Source of the DNA: Paenibacillus polymyxa
GTDB lineage: Bacteria; Bacillota; Bacilli; Paenibacillales; Paenibacillaceae
Direction: 5' to 3'
Length of the DNA stretch: 64,000 nt
Assembly (NCBI RefSeq): GCF_018614975.1
Contig: NZ_JAGGNR010000038.1
Location: forward strand, 1 to 64,000
The notes below the pieces were generated by a model that searched no databases, was not told the origin of the DNA, and was given only the letters and a program-made list of their open reading frames with translations. This document shows, piece by piece, positions 1 to 8,728 of this stretch (positions are counted from its first letter, which is position 1; every line of letters starts with the position of its first letter). A program made the position numbers and the translations under genes.

Positions 1-11
1 TGACCAAGAAG

Positions 12-34
12 CACCCCACCTATTAGGTGGTGTG
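12..34. other. Stem-loop at left edge
   Basis: CACCCCACCT and AGGTGGTGTG pair with one mismatch around a 3-nt loop; flanking TGAC and GTTCA can extend the stem. There is no T-run, so it is not a standard terminator. It could be the 3' part of a structured RNA beginning before the window (a 6S-like RNA is one possibility), but the 5' half is not visible. No gene is seen in 1-178. Confidence 0.3.
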
Positions 35-178
35 TAGTTCACAGGAAAAGGGTACAATAATAAAGAGAACATTTGGGAATCAGTTCTGATGAACGTCATA
101 GAGCGTGATAAACACTTAGCATGTACAGGTTACGGTTTCAGTTTCAATATGCTAATTATATAAAAGGGTGGCGGGTTT

Positions 179-730
179 ATGAAACGAAATATATACATAC
201 TCCTTGGTGTTGTCTTGCTGGTTGGTATTGCAGTGGCCCAGAATGCGGGTGACGGCATTGCCGCCGTATTTAAGCAGGAAGAACCCATGCCTACTGAAAC
301 GGGGCCGCGTGCGGGTCTTCTGGCACCTGCATTTTCTCTGACAGCAATGGATGGGAAAACGTACAGTGTGGGCGGGACCAGAGATAAGGCCACGTTCGTC
401 AGTTTCTGGGCATCCTGGTGTGAGCCATGTAAACAGGAAGCTCCAGAGCTGAACAGAATGGCTGCGAAATACAAGGATAAGCTTGACATGTATGGGGTAA
501 ATGTAACGTCATACGATAAACTCAAGGATGCCAAAGCTTTTGTGGATGAATACCAACTGACATTCCCTATTCCCTTGGATGAGAAGGGAACTGTGTATGC
601 TCAATACAATGGGGTGGCTTTTCCAACGAACATTCTGATTGACTCCAGAGGAGTTATACAGGAGATTGTTCTGGGCATATTGCCCGAGAAAGAGTTGGAA
701 CGTAAGATTAAAAAGCTTGTCGCAAATTAA
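179..730 (+). CDS. Membrane-anchored thioredoxin-like (TlpA/ResA family) protein
   Basis: A 183-residue extracytoplasmic thiol-disulfide oxidoreductase. Residues 5-20 form one hydrophobic signal-anchor; an AhpC-TSA/Redoxin-type thioredoxin domain follows from about residue 45. The active-site motif WCEPC sits in the expected FWASWCEPC context and the cis-proline region appears as FPTNILID. Such proteins reduce cysteines outside the membrane, for example of apocytochrome c (ResA) or sporulation factors (StoA). No ccdA or resBC neighbour is present, so the partner is unknown. The ATG follows AAGGGTGGCGGG at good spacing. A bidirectional terminator separates it from the convergent cimA. Confidence 0.88.
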   Translation: MKRNIYILLGVVLLVGIAVAQNAGDGIAAVFKQEEPMPTETGPRAGLLAPAFSLTAMDGKTYSVGGTRDKATFVSFWASWCEPCKQEAPELNRMAAKYKDKLDMYGVNVTSYDKLKDAKAFVDEYQLTFPIPLDEKGTVYAQYNGVAFPTNILIDSRGVIQEIVLGILPEKELERKIKKLVAN

Positions 731-739
731 TTTTCAGTA

Positions 740-791
740 AAAAAGGAAGCCTCCTTTACCCATGATTCATGGATACGAAGGCTTCCTTTTT
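740..791. terminator. Bidirectional terminator between the thioredoxin-like gene and cimA
   Basis: AAAAAGGAAGCCT pairs with AGGCTTCCTTTTT across a 26-nt loop. A-runs and T-runs on both sides make it usable on both strands, which fits its place between convergent genes. Confidence 0.85.
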
Positions 792-813
792 ATTTACCGG
801 GAAATAAGCTTTA

Positions 814-2433
814 TTAGTGGTTGCTTATCCCGTGAGCAGGAATTGGGAGTGTGTCCGGCTCATCCTGCAATTTTTCTTGAAGCAAAGCATAGCGGAAACT
901 GTGAACGAGCGCTTCCCAACTTGCTTCAATGACGTTCTCGGATACACCGACAGTGTTCCATGTGTTTTCCGTATTTTTGGATTCGATCAATACACGAACT
1001 TTAGCGGCTGTGGCATCCTTCTCATCCAGTACACGCACTTTGTAGTCTGACAGATGCATATTGGCGAGTGAAGGGAAGTATTGTACCAGTGCTTTCCGAA
1101 GCGCGTTATCGAGTGCGTTCACCGGACCGTTACCTTCAGCGGCGGTATAAACACTTGTTCCAGCTACATTAAGTTTGACAAAAGCTTCAGAAACAACGGA
1201 TTTGCCCGCCGTTTTCTCCACAAGCATTTTGAATGATTCAAAAGTGAACAATTCTTTCATGTCACCGTTCGCTTCACGAATCAACAATTCGAGCGAGGCA
1301 TCAGCACCTTCGAACTGATAACCCTGATGCTCCAGGTCTTTGATCTTCTCAATAATCTGACGTGAATTGGCACTGCTTGGATCGAACTCAAGCCCCAGTT
1401 CCTGCGCTTTGGATACAATATTACTTTGTCCGGCAAGTTCCGAGACCAGCACACGTTGCTTGTTACCGACCAGTTCAGGCGCAATGTGTTCATAGGTACG
1501 TGAATCCCGCAGGATGGCAGAGACGTGAATCCCACCTTTGTGAGCAAAAGCAGCATTGCCGACATAAGGCTGATTAATCGGCATATTCACATTGGCAATC
1601 TCGCTAACATAACGAGCCACGTTTGTAAGTTGTCTCATGGAATCCTCAGTAACACATTCATAGCCGAGCTTCAGTTGCAGGTTCGGGATAATGGATGCGA
1701 GATTGGCGTTACCGCAACGCTCTCCATAACCGTTCATCGTCCCTTGCACCTGACGGGCTCCGGCTTGTACAGCGCTGAGTGTGTTGGCCACAGCCAGTTC
1801 ACAATCATTATGTGTATGGATGCCGAGATGTGCATGAGGCAGGCTTCTATGCAGTGTGGATACGATCTCGTGCACCTCGTTTGGCATCGTCCCACCGTTC
1901 GTATCACACATAACGAGCCAGTCCGCTCCAGCTTCGTGAGCTTTGGTTAAGACCGCTTGAGCATACTCCGGATTATGTTTGAATCCGTCAAAGAAGTGTT
2001 CTGCATCAAAGATCACTTCCATACCATTTTGTTTAAGATAGGCGATGGAATCAAAGATCATGGATAAGTTTTCTTCCAATGTAGTCTGCAAAGCGGTATG
2101 CACATGGAAGTCCCATGATTTACCGACCAGGGTTGCAGCCTGGGCACCAGATTCGATCATGCGCTTCAGGTTGGCGTCTTCACTAGCAACGCTGCCTTTT
2201 CGGCGGGTACTGCCAAAAGCAACAACCTTTGCGTTCAGGTTTAATTCCTTGACTCTTTTGAAAAACTCAATGTCCTTGGTATTGCTGCCGGGAATTCCGC
2301 CTTCAATATAATGGACACCCAGGTCATCAAGCTTCTTGGCAATTTTGAGTTTGTCGTCTGCCGATAAGCTGACACCCTCCCCTTGTGTGCCGTCACGTAA
2401 AGTCGTATCGAAGATGGAAATGGCCTTTGACAT
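814..2433 (-). CDS. cimA: (R)-citramalate synthase
   Basis: A 539-residue HMGL-like acyltransferase predicted to condense acetyl-CoA with pyruvate to citramalate, the threonine-independent route to 2-oxobutyrate and isoleucine. The N-terminal TIM barrel shows the catalytic FDTTLRDGTQGEG (Arg13, Asp14) and the metal-binding HTHND at 206-210, followed by GYGERCGNANL. The C-terminal 400-520 region matches a LeuA-type allosteric dimer domain (NALDNALRKAL, LSDYKVRVLD). The length fits CimA rather than LeuA or homocitrate synthase; the IEGGIPGSNTKD segment is typical of the CimA clade. The start has AAGGAGG 7-8 nt upstream. It is monocistronic, convergent with the upstream gene. Confidence 0.92.
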   Translation of the reverse strand: MSKAISIFDTTLRDGTQGEGVSLSADDKLKIAKKLDDLGVHYIEGGIPGSNTKDIEFFKRVKELNLNAKVVAFGSTRRKGSVASEDANLKRMIESGAQAATLVGKSWDFHVHTALQTTLEENLSMIFDSIAYLKQNGMEVIFDAEHFFDGFKHNPEYAQAVLTKAHEAGADWLVMCDTNGGTMPNEVHEIVSTLHRSLPHAHLGIHTHNDCELAVANTLSAVQAGARQVQGTMNGYGERCGNANLASIIPNLQLKLGYECVTEDSMRQLTNVARYVSEIANVNMPINQPYVGNAAFAHKGGIHVSAILRDSRTYEHIAPELVGNKQRVLVSELAGQSNIVSKAQELGLEFDPSSANSRQIIEKIKDLEHQGYQFEGADASLELLIREANGDMKELFTFESFKMLVEKTAGKSVVSEAFVKLNVAGTSVYTAAEGNGPVNALDNALRKALVQYFPSLANMHLSDYKVRVLDEKDATAAKVRVLIESKNTENTWNTVGVSENVIEASWEALVHSFRYALLQEKLQDEPDTLPIPAHGISNH

Positions 2434-2469
2434 GAAGATCCTCCTTTGAGATGAAGCGCTCTTTTAGAA

Positions 2470-2495
2470 GTTGACGAATCCTTCGATTCGGCAAC
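2470..2495. other. Hairpin in the cimA 5' leader
   Basis: GTTGaCGAATC-CTTC-GATTCGgCAAC is a near-perfect stem with a 4-nt loop, 37 nt upstream of the cimA start. On the minus strand a TATAAT lies upstream at 2563-2568, so the hairpin would be in the transcript. No T-box or other known riboswitch core was recognised. Role unknown. Confidence 0.45.
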
Positions 2496-2663
2496 GCTAC
2501 ACTGTGTTAAACTGGGTGCGCTGATTTGTCCTAAAGTCGTCGATTTGTATAATTAATTATTATAGCACCATTATAGCCAAATGCTACATAGAAATCGCAG
2601 TTTCATGTAACAATTAACGGATTTTAGAGAAAAAAGAAGGATGGTAATCATAATCCGAATGTA

Positions 2664-2672
2664 TGTTATAAT
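2664..2672 (+). promoter_or_regulatory. Extended -10 promoter element
   Basis: TGTTATAAT is a perfect -10 hexamer with the TGn extension, 50 nt upstream of the small ORF at 2722. No good -35 is seen, as is common for extended -10 promoters. It could also serve dinB. Confidence 0.45.
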
Positions 2673-2721
2673 CTATTATTGATTTTCAATTGGAATATAT
2701 GGAAGAAAAGGAGGGGTGATT

Positions 2722-2829
2722 TTGAGTTTTGTATGGGAAAATACAGTTATTGCCCTGATCACTTTGATATTTTTTGTGAGTGTAGGCTGGTTGATCATTC
2801 GGTCTCTGATCCGATCTCGCAGAAAATAA
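2722..2829 (+). CDS. Small single-span membrane protein (35 aa)
   Basis: A TTG-started ORF encodes 35 residues: a short N-terminus (MSFVWENTV), one hydrophobic span of about 20 residues (ALITLIFFVSVGWLIIRSL) and a basic tail ending RSRRK, so an N-out/C-in single-pass protein is likely. AAGGAGGGGTG is placed just before the TTG, and an extended -10 lies upstream. It sits about 95 nt before dinB on the same strand. No family was recognised. The strong Shine-Dalgarno and clean membrane topology are the evidence that it is real. Confidence 0.6.
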   Translation: MSFVWENTVIALITLIFFVSVGWLIIRSLIRSRRK

Positions 2830-2924
2830 ATGCTCGTGACTGAATTAACATAACGGGTTTGATATACTATAGAAGAAAGTAATTTAGTTTTCATTAATTA
2901 GTGTGCATGAAAGGGCGGGGGTTC

Positions 2925-4229
2925 ATGATGTCTTCAGACGGCAATCCTCCAGCAAATGTGGATCAATACTACCCTACAGCCGGACGGGTGATTCTGCATG
3001 TGGATATGAATGCTTTTTACTGCTCTGTACATGAAGCCGAGGAACCAGATTTATATAGAGGAAAAGCAACGGCCGTTGCGGGCAGCAGTGAACTGCGAAA
3101 GGGTGTAATTGTAACCTGCTCATACGCCGCTCGTAATCGAGGCATCTCAACAGGTATGGTTGTCCACCAAGCCATGAAAAAGTGCCCTGATCTCATTGTG
3201 ATTCGTCCTGATTTTCATTTATATCGTCAATATTCAAGAGCGTTCATGCAGATTGCGTATAGTTATACCCCTCAACTTGAGGCTACATCCATTGATGAGT
3301 GTTATCTTGATATTACAGGCTCAAGGCAATTCGGGAATCCGATGGAGATTGCGGAGAGCATTCAGCGCAGAATCAAGGATGAATTGGGACTTCCTTGTTC
3401 CATTGGTATTGCACCCAACAAATTATTGGCGAAAATGGCTTCGGATCTGAAAAAACCGAACGGTATCTCCATTTTACGTATGAGAGACGTACCCCGGATT
3501 CTTTGGCACAGACCATGTAACGAGATGTTTGGCATTGGCAAAAAAACGGCTGAAAAGCTGAAAAAACTGGGCATTGAAACGATTGGTCAATTGGCCAAGT
3601 CAGATGAGAACATGTTGACCGAACTATTCGGAGTTAATGGAGCATGGCTCAAAAATTCTGCGAATGGCATTAACCATTCCGCAGTTCACGCGGAACGTGA
3701 GGCCAATAAATCCATTGGGCATACAACCACTTTACCGGCGGATGTATCGGATATGAATGAGATTCACCGGGTTTTCCTCAATATAAGTGACCAGGTAGCC
3801 AGAAGATTGCGCAAGCACGAAATGTTCAGCCAGGGGATTCAGATTACGATCCGCACACCGGATATGAAGACAATCACCCGGTCACGTCTAATGGAAGTAC
3901 CTACGGAGGATGCAACGGTCATATACCGTGAGGCCTGTAAACTATTTGAGAAGCATTGGGGTAGTGGCAAGCCTGTACGCATGCTGGGTGTGACACTTCA
4001 AAACCTGATTCCAAGAGAGGAATCCGCTGTACAGATGGACTTGTTCGAATATGAACAGAAGCCCAAGAAGGACAATCTGATTCGGATTATGGATCAGTTA
4101 CGTGATAAGTTCGGTGAGAATGCTGTTGTGACCGCAGGCATGCTTGGAGATGATCCTTCCGTGCTACTTCGTAATCATAAAGTGCGCGGTACTTCCCTGC
4201 AAAAAGATAACTTGCAAAGTCTTGATTAA
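2925..4229 (+). CDS. dinB: DNA polymerase IV (Y-family)
   Basis: A 434-residue translesion polymerase that replicates past lesions with low fidelity. The palm carries the catalytic carboxylates in HVDMN (Asp27) and SIDECYLD (Asp124/Glu125), with Tyr32 at the steric-gate position. A helix-hairpin-helix region (FGIGKKTAEKLKKLGIETIGQL) and the little-finger domain follow. The C-terminal QMDLF is a consensus sliding-clamp binding motif. I chose ATG 2925, which AAAGGGCGGGGG precedes; an in-frame GTG at 2901 lacks a Shine-Dalgarno. No clear LexA box was found upstream, so damage induction is not supported by sequence. Confidence 0.93.
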   Translation: MMSSDGNPPANVDQYYPTAGRVILHVDMNAFYCSVHEAEEPDLYRGKATAVAGSSELRKGVIVTCSYAARNRGISTGMVVHQAMKKCPDLIVIRPDFHLYRQYSRAFMQIAYSYTPQLEATSIDECYLDITGSRQFGNPMEIAESIQRRIKDELGLPCSIGIAPNKLLAKMASDLKKPNGISILRMRDVPRILWHRPCNEMFGIGKKTAEKLKKLGIETIGQLAKSDENMLTELFGVNGAWLKNSANGINHSAVHAEREANKSIGHTTTLPADVSDMNEIHRVFLNISDQVARRLRKHEMFSQGIQITIRTPDMKTITRSRLMEVPTEDATVIYREACKLFEKHWGSGKPVRMLGVTLQNLIPREESAVQMDLFEYEQKPKKDNLIRIMDQLRDKFGENAVVTAGMLGDDPSVLLRNHKVRGTSLQKDNLQSLD

Positions 4230-4347
4230 ATAAGGGATAATAGAGACTTGTGGTTGCAAAATGATTTGTAATTATCCTTACTTTGGTTTAATATGTTTCC
4301 TAGATAAAAACACTGTACGTTTCGAATTTTAGGAGGAGAGAATGTAA

Positions 4348-4590
4348 ATGAGTAAATATACTTGGGTTGAAAAAGACACATGCATCGCATGTGGCGCTTG
4401 TGGAGCAACGGCTCCAGACATCTACGATTACGATGATGAAGGTTTGGCAGAAGTGATCTTTGATGGCGATGCTAACCATGGTGTCAAAGCTATTCCAGAC
4501 GACTTGTTTGACGATATGCAGGATGCATGCGACGGCTGCCCTACAGATTCAATCAAAGTAGCGGACGAGCCTTTCAATAAAGAAGGCTAA
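4348..4590 (+). CDS. fer: Ferredoxin [4Fe-4S]
   Basis: An 80-residue acidic electron carrier of the Bacillus type. Cys12, Cys15 and Cys18 in CIACGACG plus Cys64 in the DGCP motif match the four ligands of a single [4Fe-4S] cluster; Cys61 is extra. The conserved APDIYDYDDEG and PTDSIKVADEPF blocks are present. It serves as a soluble donor for reductases, desaturases or P450s. AGGAGGAG precedes the ATG. It is monocistronic, followed by a strong terminator. Confidence 0.95.
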   Translation: MSKYTWVEKDTCIACGACGATAPDIYDYDDEGLAEVIFDGDANHGVKAIPDDLFDDMQDACDGCPTDSIKVADEPFNKEG

Positions 4591-4612
4591 GGTTTTCTCA
4601 CATGAACACAGA

Positions 4613-4656
4613 GCACTTTCTTTTGTCTTAACGACAAGGGAAAGTGCTTTTTTTTA
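4613..4656 (+). terminator. Terminator after fer
   Basis: GCACTTTC ... GGAAAGTGC stem with an inner GTC/GAC pairing, followed by eight or more T. Confidence 0.9.
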
Positions 4657-4803
4657 TTTAACTGTGATTATCTGACTGTGGATCAAGGACGAACATTGTC
4701 GAAATGCCTTTTTCCCACCGGGTACTCAAGTCCTATGGATTCGGAGCCTGATTATGCCGATATATATTGATATACGGAAAAAGGGAAAATAGTGGAGGAT
4801 CGG

Positions 4804-6246
4804 ATGCAAAATACTCATCTAAGAACATATGTCAAGAAACATCCAGACAATAAAATGGCGTGGTACTTGCTTGGAAAGGAGTACTTGGGCGAAGGACAGG
4901 AGGCCAAAGCCAATTATTGTTTTCAGCAAGCGGGCGAGGTTTACGAGGCATTTGAACGCAGTAAAGCTCCTGCTGACATCTGGGTGGACTATCAGGAGAA
5001 GCTGGTGGAAATGTCTGAGCAAAAGGAGAAAAAACAACGTAGGCGCAAAATGTGGCTTACGTTGTTCATGCTGCTTGTGCTGGCAGGTCTGCCACCTGCG
5101 GACGCTCCAGGTTTCAGTCGTGAAGCGGCCGACGCACTGTCAGCAGCACTGGAGTCCACGGATGAGATCCCTGACCCTGTAGGAGCGGATCAACAGGCTG
5201 GAACTGCATCCATTCCATCAAGTAATGTGTTCACCGCTGCGGCATTTGGTGGAGGCAACTATGGTGAGGCTGCGCTCGCAGCTGCCTGGTCCGGGTCTGG
5301 CCCAAAAGTAGAGACCTCTGCTGTACTGGGGATGCAAACCTCGGATGACTGGTCTTTATGGAAGCGAAATATGCCTGTGAAATACATAGTACAAATCAGT
5401 ACAAGCGGCAAATTAACGGCACAGAGTTATGATGCCAAGCAATGTAACTGTGAACCTCCTGAAGTTACACCGAAAATCAAAAAGATGGCCTTGGCGTGGA
5501 CCGCCAAGCAGGAAGCCGCTGCATCATTATCAAGTGCAATCGTTGCCTATCGTAAAAAAAATGACGCTTGGCCCAAGAGTATAACGCAAATGGCCCAGCC
5601 ATTTCCTAACAATATTCTGGGAGAGACTGCGCCAGGTATGACCGAGATGTTTCCGAAGCTGCTAGCCTTGCATCAAGGAAAGGCACGGGAAGGAAAGAGC
5701 GATTCGAGTGGTCAAGAGAATGGTTCAACATCTTCGAATTCGTCTCAAGGTAAAAATGCCGCTTTTGCAGATACGCTGGGAGGTCAGCCTTTTTTGCTGG
5801 AACCGCTGGAGATTGTCATTGATAAGGATAAACATAAACTTGCATTAATCAGTGGGGATACCATTGTTCGTATGTATGATGTGGGACTTGGCGGTGATCG
5901 AACACCGGAGGGTTCATTTGTCATTACAGATAAAGTGGTCAATCCGAATGGACGCTCGAACGGTGAATTTGGAAGCAGAGGTATGCAGTTATCCAACACA
6001 AATTATGCCATCCATGGGACCAACGAGCCAGACAGCATCGGACTGGATGAGTCCCTTGGATGTGTGAGAATGCGTACAGGAGATGTAGAAGAGTTATTCG
6101 CTCTTGCTCCGCAAGGCACTCCGGTACGCATTGGAGAAGATGTACTGCCAGATCTGACGCTTGTTCCAGAAGCAAAGCAGCGTTATCAGCATACGCTTGT
6201 TCCAAAGCAAAATAATCCGAACAAAACGTATCGCTGGCTGAATTGA
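4804..6246 (+). CDS. L,D-transpeptidase (YkuD) with cytoplasmic N-terminal region
   Basis: A 480-residue predicted cell-wall cross-linking enzyme. The C-terminal YkuD domain (about residues 340-445) has the signature HGTN (His404) and SLGCVRM (catalytic Cys420), with RTPEGSF upstream. Unusually, the first 70 residues are hydrophilic and TPR-like (HPDNKMAWYLLGKEYLGEGQ), then KQRRRK leads into one membrane span at about 80-98, so the N-terminus is probably cytoplasmic and the catalytic domain outside. A Ser/Gly/Asn-rich linker precedes the catalytic domain. No LysM is seen. ATG 4804 has GGAGG at 5 nt; a GTG at 4792 has no Shine-Dalgarno. Confidence 0.88.
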   Translation: MQNTHLRTYVKKHPDNKMAWYLLGKEYLGEGQEAKANYCFQQAGEVYEAFERSKAPADIWVDYQEKLVEMSEQKEKKQRRRKMWLTLFMLLVLAGLPPADAPGFSREAADALSAALESTDEIPDPVGADQQAGTASIPSSNVFTAAAFGGGNYGEAALAAAWSGSGPKVETSAVLGMQTSDDWSLWKRNMPVKYIVQISTSGKLTAQSYDAKQCNCEPPEVTPKIKKMALAWTAKQEAAASLSSAIVAYRKKNDAWPKSITQMAQPFPNNILGETAPGMTEMFPKLLALHQGKAREGKSDSSGQENGSTSSNSSQGKNAAFADTLGGQPFLLEPLEIVIDKDKHKLALISGDTIVRMYDVGLGGDRTPEGSFVITDKVVNPNGRSNGEFGSRGMQLSNTNYAIHGTNEPDSIGLDESLGCVRMRTGDVEELFALAPQGTPVRIGEDVLPDLTLVPEAKQRYQHTLVPKQNNPNKTYRWLN

Positions 6247-6288
6247 TCTGCTTGATATGTAGAATCAGATGGATTCAGCCTGAATCAT

Positions 6289-6426
6289 CTACATGTTGGC
6301 AATAATGATAAGAGCACCAATGATGATAATCAAGCCGCCTACACTGGCTGCAGTCCATGCAATGGCTTTGCGATTCACTTCTTCTTTCTTTTGCTGTAAT
6401 GCAGGTGGTTTACGTTTGGGAGCCAT
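6289..6426 (-). CDS. Small membrane protein (45 aa)
   Basis: Forty-five residues: a basic, Pro/Gln-rich N-terminus (MAPKRKPPALQQKKEEVNRK) and one very hydrophobic C-terminal span containing SVGGLIIIIGALIIIANM. AAGGAGG lies 8 nt before the ATG, which is strong support. It is convergent with the transpeptidase gene (43 nt between stops). It has the look of a tail-anchored small protein. Family not recognised. Confidence 0.65.
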   Translation of the reverse strand: MAPKRKPPALQQKKEEVNRKAIAWTAASVGGLIIIIGALIIIANM

Positions 6427-6680
6427 GAGTTATTCCTCCTTATTTGGAATAGAGCTGGTGTAGAGTAACCATGCTCTCATTGTAAAGAATTCAACTCGTC
6501 ATTTCCAGTAGGCGGGTGGATTTCTTGTGAGTATTTTGCATCATTCGATTTGTGCTGTCTATGCGCAAACTACTTTCCTTTTTAATAAGAAACAGATAGA
6601 CTTGTGTGTAGAGTGTTTTTTACATATGAAAAGACGGAAAACGGCTTTTTGGCGTACCGGACCAGAACGGAGTGAGTGAT

Positions 6681-7778
6681 TTGTTATACAGAAGTCTTGC
6701 TAAACCTTTGTTGTTCAAAATGGACCCTGAACAGGCCCATCATCTGATTATTGGCGGCCTTAGTGGCATGGGTAGCATCCGTCCGGTTCCTTCCGGACTG
6801 CGTGTGATGTACGGCGTTCGTGAAACGTCTGATCTGGCTGTTGACATGTTTGGGTGTCATTTCCCTACACCTGTTGGTCTGGCTGCGGGTCTGGACAAAA
6901 ACGGGCAGGCTGTAACGGGTTTTTCTTCCATCGGATTTGGATTCATGGAAGTGGGAACCGTGACACCACTTGCACAGCCAGGTAACGATCAGCCACGGCT
7001 GTTCCGTTTGCCTCCAGATGAAGCTTTGGTGAACCGGATGGGCTTCAACAATCTGGGTGCGGAAGCAATGGCAGGTGAACTTTCACGTCTACAGGATCGG
7101 CGTATTCCAGTGGCTGTTAACATCGGCAAGAATAAGGCGACGTCTAATGAGGAAGCTCACTTGGACTATTCGAAGTGCATTCAGGCACTATACGATGTTG
7201 CTGATCTGTTCGTGGTTAATATCAGTTCACCAAATACACCGGATTTGCGTAATCTGCAACATGGGAATGAATTGAAGGAACTGCTCGCAGCGGTTATGAA
7301 CGAGATGAACGTGCAGCATGCACGAGCGGGCGGAGCTACAAAATCCGTTCTGGTGAAGATCGCACCGGATGTGAATGATCAGGAACTTGAATATATGGTT
7401 CGCACAATTGCAGACAGCGGTGTTGCTGGCATTATTGCAACGAACACAACCATCAGTCGTACAGGACTTTCCCACCAACATGCCAAGGAGACTGGCGGTC
7501 TGAGCGGCAAACCTCTGCGTGAGCGTTCTACGGAGATTATTCGCCAGATCTATCGTCAGACCGAAGGCAAACTTCCGATTATCGGTTCAGGTGGCATTTT
7601 CACAAGTGAGGATGCATACGAGAAAATTAAAGCCGGAGCAAGCCTGGTCGAAATATATACAGCATTGATCTACGAAGGACCTGAGGTGAATCGGCGTATT
7701 CATGCCGGACTGCGTGAGTTACTGCGCAAGGACGGTTATCGTCATATCTCTGAAGCGGTTGGTGCGGAGCATCGTTAA
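6681..7778 (+). CDS. pyrD: Dihydroorotate dehydrogenase (quinone), class 2
   Basis: A 365-residue FMN enzyme oxidising dihydroorotate to orotate in pyrimidine synthesis, passing electrons to quinone at the membrane. Class 2 features: an N-terminal helical segment (LLYRSLAKPLLFKMDPEQAHH), VGLAAGLDKNG, NRMGFNN, the VNISSPNTPDLR loop with catalytic Ser, KIAPD, and IGSGGIFT for phosphate binding. Other pyr genes are not adjacent, typical for class 2. I chose TTG 6681, with GGAGTG 8 nt upstream; a GTG at 6672 would have no room for a ribosome-binding site. Confidence 0.93.
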   Translation: MLYRSLAKPLLFKMDPEQAHHLIIGGLSGMGSIRPVPSGLRVMYGVRETSDLAVDMFGCHFPTPVGLAAGLDKNGQAVTGFSSIGFGFMEVGTVTPLAQPGNDQPRLFRLPPDEALVNRMGFNNLGAEAMAGELSRLQDRRIPVAVNIGKNKATSNEEAHLDYSKCIQALYDVADLFVVNISSPNTPDLRNLQHGNELKELLAAVMNEMNVQHARAGGATKSVLVKIAPDVNDQELEYMVRTIADSGVAGIIATNTTISRTGLSHQHAKETGGLSGKPLRERSTEIIRQIYRQTEGKLPIIGSGGIFTSEDAYEKIKAGASLVEIYTALIYEGPEVNRRIHAGLRELLRKDGYRHISEAVGAEHR

Positions 7779-7912
7779 GAAGGATTGTGAATCCCCGGAA
7801 TGAAAATATAGAAGCATGGAAGAGCGTAAAATGGTTCGGGACTCTTCCCCCCACCAAACATCATGTATAATGGAATAGAACAGGGGAAGCTATAGAGACA
7901 GGAGGCATAAGC

Positions 7913-8728
7913 ATGGACGGTAGAGACTGGGGTACATTTTTACTTCCTTATGAACAAGCGGTAGAGGAATTGAAAGTCAAGTTTAAGACAATGCGGGCGG
8001 AGCTGAAAAAAAGGGAAGAGTATGCCCCGATTGAATTCGTTACCGGTCGTGTCAAAAAAATATCCAGTATTCTGGAGAAATCCAGACGACTGAATGTGTC
8101 GCTTGATGACGTGGAAACAGGCATTGAGGATATTGCAGGTATCCGCATTATGTGCCAGTTCGTGGATGATATTCGTCGGGTTGCTGAGTATATTCGGGGC
8201 CGCAAGGATCTCACGGTATTAATTGAGAAAGATTATATTACGAATTTCAAAGAGAGCGGCTATCGCAGCTTCCATATGATTATTGAATATCCCGTTCAGA
8301 CGGCTCTGGGACAAAAGAATGTATTGGCCGAAATACAGATCCGTACGCTCGCGATGAACTTCTGGGCGACCATTGAACATTCTCTGAGTTACAAGTTTCG
8401 GGAAGGGTTACCGGATGACATGAGAACCAGGCTGAAAAAAACGGCTGAGGCCGCGTTTATACTGGACAATGAGATGTCTGCGATTCGTCTGCAGATTCTG
8501 GAAGCACAGAAGGCCTTCGAGGATGATTCCAATATCGTGTCAAGAACACTGAACATCATACATCAATTGTATTTCTACCATCTTGTGAACGAAGCAATTG
8601 AGGCGCAGAAACGTTTCAATGATTGCTGGGAGCGTCATGATATGGAAGGCTTGAAAGATCTGCTGGATGATGTGAAAGCACTTCTGAATGCAGCCAGAAA
8701 GGGCGAAAACCCGGATGATCAGTTTTGA
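7913..8728 (+). CDS. relQ: Small alarmone synthetase (RelQ/YjbM type)
   Basis: A 271-residue (p)ppGpp synthetase with only the RelA/SpoT synthetase domain (about 45-175): RVKKISSILEKSRR, DIAGIRIMCQFVDDI, ESGYRSFHMIIEYP and EIQIRTLAMNFWATIEHSLSYKF. There is no HD hydrolase, TGS or ACT domain. The family is usually about 210 residues, so the C-terminal helical extension of about 60 residues is longer than usual. AGGAGG is 8 nt before the ATG. The DUF309 gene overlaps its 3' end, so the two are probably co-translated. Confidence 0.9.
   Translation: MDGRDWGTFLLPYEQAVEELKVKFKTMRAELKKREEYAPIEFVTGRVKKISSILEKSRRLNVSLDDVETGIEDIAGIRIMCQFVDDIRRVAEYIRGRKDLTVLIEKDYITNFKESGYRSFHMIIEYPVQTALGQKNVLAEIQIRTLAMNFWATIEHSLSYKFREGLPDDMRTRLKKTAEAAFILDNEMSAIRLQILEAQKAFEDDSNIVSRTLNIIHQLYFYHLVNEAIEAQKRFNDCWERHDMEGLKDLLDDVKALLNAARKGENPDDQF

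Noticed and set aside
2434..2600. T-box leader before citramalate synthase
   Set aside because: No T-box sequence or terminator/antiterminator pair was seen, only one small hairpin.
2676..2894. 72-codon minus-strand open frame
   Set aside because: It is antisense to the small plus-strand membrane ORF that has a strong Shine-Dalgarno, and lacks its own.
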